Assembly: GCA_019638615.1 (NCBI GenBank)
Contig: JAHBTL010000019.1
Location: 59,092 to 123,091, forward strand
Length of the DNA stretch: 64,000 nucleotides
Source of the DNA: Chitinophagaceae bacterium
Lineage (GTDB): Bacteria; Bacteroidota; Bacteroidia; Chitinophagales; Chitinophagaceae
Reading direction: 5' to 3'
Below, in pieces: positions 60,916-64,000 of the stretch. Position 1 is the first letter of the stretch. Each line of letters starts with the position of its first letter. Below the pieces are notes generated by a model. It made no database searches. It was not told where the DNA came from and worked only from the letters and a program-made list of their open reading frames with translations. Made by a program: the position numbers and the translations under genes.

Positions 60916-62250
60916 ATGAAGAAAATCTACGTACTGATCATTATACTTATTTCTCTTTCACTTATCGGCATTGTCATCATACAGGTTATGCTGATCAAAA
61001 ATGCTATTAGGTTGAAAATAGAAGATGTTGAACAAAACATCCAACTGGCTGTTGTTGAAGTAGGACAGGAAATAGCGGAGCAAAAAGGCAAGCTTCCCAC
61101 CATGGGATTTTCGAAGTTATATCCTGAATGGCCTTATGACCAGTTTCTCCAATTGCCAAAGCCGCCCACGGTAGCCCAACGGTATAATCCTACCCAGGTT
61201 TATGAAAAGCTCAGAAGGGCCTTACAGAAATACGGGCTAAAAAATACATCGTTTGAATTTGCTATTCTTAACCGGCAGAATGTGGGCAACAATTATGAAA
61301 TGCAAACGGTTAATTTCAGCAAGCTCTTTGCAGATACTGTTCATAACCGAACCTTTTGGTTCCCGCTTTCGGCTCCCGGCGGCAGTATAGCGGAAGGGTT
61401 GGTGGCCGAAGAGGAGTTATGGGTTTTGGTGCCCAATGTAAAAACGATCCTGCTTCCTTCATTGAGCTGGATGATTGCGGGCTCTGTTTTGTTTACATTG
61501 ATTATATCTACCGCTTTTTTTGTAACAGTCAGCACCATGCTGCGGCAGAAAAAATTAAGCGAGATAAAGAGTGATTTTATCAACAACATGACGCATGAGT
61601 TTAAAACGCCGCTGGCAACAATTTCCCTGGCGGTGGATGCCCTTAAAAATGAAAAGGTATTGCAGAACAAAGAAAAGATGGAGTATTTCAGCGTTATTAT
61701 CAAGGATGAAAACAAGCGGATGAATAAACAGGTGGAAACCATTTTGCAGGCCGCTTTGCTTGACAAACAGGATGTACAGTTGGATTTAAAAGCGCATCAT
61801 GTGCATGATATAATCAACAGCGTGATGGACAATTTTAAATTGCAGATGGAGGATAAGAATGGAAAGGCGACCGTTTTGCTGGATGCCCGGAATGATATGA
61901 TAGAAGCCGATGAGGTACATTTTACCAACCTGCTGAGTAACTTGATTGACAACGCAATCAAATATTCAAAAGACAGCGGGCTGCAGATACATATTTCCAC
62001 CGTGAACGCCGGTAATAATATACGCATACGGATTGAAGACAATGGCATAGGAATGAGCCGGGAAACCGTAAGCCGCATATTTGAAAAATTTTACCGGGCC
62101 CATACCGGTAATATCCACAACGTTAAGGGATTTGGTCTTGGCCTGAGCTATGTTAAAGCAATGGTAGAGGCGCAGAAAGGAAAGATAAAAGTTGACAGCG
62201 CTGTGGGAAGAGGCTCTATCTTTACGCTTGAATTTCCCCTGGTTCGATAA
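60916..62250 (+). CDS. Membrane sensor histidine kinase
   Basis: 444 residues. Membrane helices at about 8-27 and 179-208 enclose a periplasmic sensor of about 150 residues. HisKA has H227 in DFINNMTHEFKTPLATISLA, followed directly by the ATPase domain with N box LLSNLIDNAIKYSKDSG, G1 IEDNGIGM, F box KFYRAHTGNIHNVKG and G2 GFGLGLSYVKAMV. There is no HAMP domain and no adjacent response regulator, which is unusual for this kinase type. The sequence TAATTTTG (60901-60908) just ahead of the ATG could be a -7 element that gives a nearly leaderless mRNA. The next gene is convergent. Confidence 0.93.
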   Translation: MKKIYVLIIILISLSLIGIVIIQVMLIKNAIRLKIEDVEQNIQLAVVEVGQEIAEQKGKLPTMGFSKLYPEWPYDQFLQLPKPPTVAQRYNPTQVYEKLRRALQKYGLKNTSFEFAILNRQNVGNNYEMQTVNFSKLFADTVHNRTFWFPLSAPGGSIAEGLVAEEELWVLVPNVKTILLPSLSWMIAGSVLFTLIISTAFFVTVSTMLRQKKLSEIKSDFINNMTHEFKTPLATISLAVDALKNEKVLQNKEKMEYFSVIIKDENKRMNKQVETILQAALLDKQDVQLDLKAHHVHDIINSVMDNFKLQMEDKNGKATVLLDARNDMIEADEVHFTNLLSNLIDNAIKYSKDSGLQIHISTVNAGNNIRIRIEDNGIGMSRETVSRIFEKFYRAHTGNIHNVKGFGLGLSYVKAMVEAQKGKIKVDSAVGRGSIFTLEFPLVR

Positions 62251-62317
62251 GATATCTCGCAAGGAGCCAGTGATTTTATAACTTTCACGATAATTCAGGT
62301 TTGCAGATAATCCCTTC

Positions 62318-63958
62318 TTACCTGCTCACCTTCACATTCCTGAACATAAAAGGGTTGCTGCTGAGTCTTAGCGTCTTGCCGCTGGCTGTAGTTACATTCC
62401 TGAGCATCACCTCTTTGGTTATGACATAGGGAAACTTCTCCTTGTAAGAGCTGTCCGTATTTCCCGGATTGAAGTCGGCGAAAATAGCAGGACCCTCATA
62501 ATCTGCCGGGTGACCGGAGTCGTCAATTGTAAGATTTTCGATAGTGATGCGTTCCGGCATATAGCAGGGGTAGCCAAAATCATGCAGACCTGAATAGGCA
62601 CCGTTGATGAGGGTGGCGTCGTCTGCCCGCGATACTAAAATGCAGTTGCGTATAATGAATGCTCCCTGCCAGGTACCGCCGTAATCGGAGCGGAGGTTAA
62701 CAAGGCTGCTTCCATAGATGGTAGTATTTTCAATGGTTAAAGTGCCGCTGCCAATGGCATTGATGCCCATGTGTCCAAGCACGGAGTTGCGGATAGCAGC
62801 ATTGGCAACGCCCTTGTGAGCATCAAAGCGGGAAAAGGTACAGGCGTCGTACAAGAGGTTTTTGCAATAGTTGGAACCCATGATACCCCAATACCTGCTG
62901 TCGTTGATATCGTTCGTCTGGCGGCAGTTCACAAACGATATATGAAGCGCATGGTCGACAGAAATATCGTAAGTGCCCATGGGCACAGGCTCACCGGCCG
63001 AGCCAATAGTGCGGTATGTTTTGCGCCCGGTGAGGATGCTGTTTTTAACCGTTACATGGGCGCAGTTGCTGATATTGATGAAGCCGCCATAGGGAGCGCC
63101 GTGATCTCCCTCTCCGGTAACGCGGTGTTCAAGACCATCTACTACCACATTTGAACGTTGGATGGCAATGTTGCGGGCATAATAGGCATACTTGGATTCA
63201 GCTTTATTGGCAATGCTTGTAAAGCGCCCGCCGGCAATGTTCAGCGTATCTTCGTCAATGGGAAGAGCGGTGATATCCGTAATACCGCTGAAATCCCAGA
63301 TAATAGGAGCATTCATATCCACATTGCCGTTTTTATCAGCAATGAAAATATCTGTTTGTGCAGACCCGTTATCCTGGTTCGGGCCAAACCGGATATAGTG
63401 TTTTACCCCTGTATTGGTTACTGTGATCAGGCAGGTTGCGGGCAGGGAGATACTGAGTTTTGCCTGGTTGCGCTTCAGCGATGTTATTCCTTCCGGTTTA
63501 AACGGCGCAAGCCTGGAACGCACTTCAAAAACAGACGCATTCCGGTTTTCCACTTCCGTATCGTCAATAATAAAAGCTGCTGTTCCGAAATCGGTGCTGG
63601 TTCGTATCACTGCCGTGCGCTCTTTGCCTCCAATATAGTAAGTAGCCCCTTCATCCGCCTTCACTAAAAGATCCTGCTGATTGGCAAATGCATGGGTTGC
63701 GGCAATGGTATTGATATCATCGGTTTTACCGTCGCCCTTTGCGCCGAAATCACTATAGCGTACCCATCCCCTGGCTTTGAATTTTTGAACATCTTTGGGT
63801 AATACATTTACCTGCAATTGCCCGGCTTCATTTATACGTACCCCGGTTTTGCCCTGTTGATATGTTACCACTATGTTTTGCTGCCCGGTTCCGGTTTGAG
63901 CATATACTGCGATCAGATATGTAAGGAAGAATGATAATAGGAGAAAATGTTTGATCAT
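62318..63958 (-). CDS. Secreted right-handed beta-helix protein, pectate-lyase-superfamily type
   Basis: 546 residues with a signal peptide (about 1-20, ending VYAQT). The start of the beta-helix is the classic YSDFGAKGDGKTDDINTIAA (about 68-87) of the pectate-lyase-3 / glycosyl-hydrolase-28-like group. Later coils have VVDGLEHRVTGEGDHGAPYG, NISNCAHVTVKNSILTGRKT and GTLTIENTTIYGSSLVNLRS. It probably acts on or binds a polysaccharide. Catalytic residues cannot be assigned without a structure comparison. The gene converges with the kinase gene after 67 bp. The window ends 42 bp upstream of it. Confidence 0.75.
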   Translation of the reverse strand: MIKHFLLLSFFLTYLIAVYAQTGTGQQNIVVTYQQGKTGVRINEAGQLQVNVLPKDVQKFKARGWVRYSDFGAKGDGKTDDINTIAATHAFANQQDLLVKADEGATYYIGGKERTAVIRTSTDFGTAAFIIDDTEVENRNASVFEVRSRLAPFKPEGITSLKRNQAKLSISLPATCLITVTNTGVKHYIRFGPNQDNGSAQTDIFIADKNGNVDMNAPIIWDFSGITDITALPIDEDTLNIAGGRFTSIANKAESKYAYYARNIAIQRSNVVVDGLEHRVTGEGDHGAPYGGFINISNCAHVTVKNSILTGRKTYRTIGSAGEPVPMGTYDISVDHALHISFVNCRQTNDINDSRYWGIMGSNYCKNLLYDACTFSRFDAHKGVANAAIRNSVLGHMGINAIGSGTLTIENTTIYGSSLVNLRSDYGGTWQGAFIIRNCILVSRADDATLINGAYSGLHDFGYPCYMPERITIENLTIDDSGHPADYEGPAIFADFNPGNTDSSYKEKFPYVITKEVMLRNVTTASGKTLRLSSNPFMFRNVKVSR

Positions 63959-64000
63959 CCTTAAAGGTATCGGAAATATTCCTGCAAAATAGCTTCATCG

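Overview
The window looks like chromosome from a member of the Bacteroidota, most likely the family Chitinophagaceae; this is inferred from protein style, not from a marker gene. The reasons are TonB-dependent receptors with an N-terminal carboxypeptidase-like domain, a two-component sensor with periplasmic propeller repeats, twin-arginine Gfo/Idh/MocA oxidoreductases, MacB/FtsX-type permeases, near absence of Shine-Dalgarno sequences, and promoters of the TTTG ... TAnnTTTG type. No rRNA, tRNA, CRISPR array, intact transposase or prophage was seen.

Layout. 1-8400: end of proA, tagaturonate reductase, a TonB-dependent receptor, a Cx-SAM synthase (cmoA) paired with a membrane methyltransferase, an AEC transporter and an aldo/keto reductase. 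8400-14100: purC with a secreted lactonase, a cysteine-cluster protein, YraN, a small membrane protein, and a 1.2 kb stretch of decayed repeats. 14100-28800: secreted carbohydrate-type enzymes (an alpha/alpha-barrel-like protein, a tricorn-like S41 protease, a PQQ dehydrogenase with an inserted cytochrome c, a Tat-exported aminotransferase, two Tat-exported Gfo/Idh/MocA proteins, a deacetylase-like protein and a ceramidase-like protein). 28800-45300: an accessory region almost wholly on the minus strand, with a toxin-antitoxin pair broken by an in-frame stop, two near-identical cupins, an AraC regulator with a suspect N-terminus, a frameshifted alpha/beta hydrolase, two repeat-built propeller lipoproteins, an outer-membrane barrel protein, a MacB-like permease and a sensor/response-regulator pair. 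A short near-palindrome (ATCACACATTTGGGTGAT and variants) recurs in front of several of these genes.

45338-59920 is a sulfur block built around one 915 bp divergent regulatory region. To the left runs cysH-cysD-cysN-cysE-cobA-cysJ-cysI-(cysG-type/TSUP fusion), which takes sulfate to APS, sulfite and sulfide and makes the siroheme and O-acetylserine that this needs. CysH carries the paired cysteines of APS reductases and CysN lacks an APS kinase domain, so the route appears to skip PAPS. To the right run metY, metX and hom, which turn aspartate semialdehyde and sulfide into homocysteine.

The main find is in that regulatory region. Besides a textbook SAM-I riboswitch with terminator and antiterminator, each arm carries a tiny, well-placed ORF rich in consecutive cysteine codons: MVKIDIYCCCCC just ahead of cysH, followed at once by a perfect 19-nt palindrome, and a 26-codon ORF with Cys-Cys-Cys ahead of metY, behind its own second promoter. 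These look like cysteine-sensing leader peptides controlling sulfur assimilation, a scheme known from polycysteine leader ORFs in mycobacteria but not, to my knowledge, described for this phylum.

60194-63958 holds a YqgE-family protein, an orphan-looking sensor kinase and a secreted beta-helix protein.
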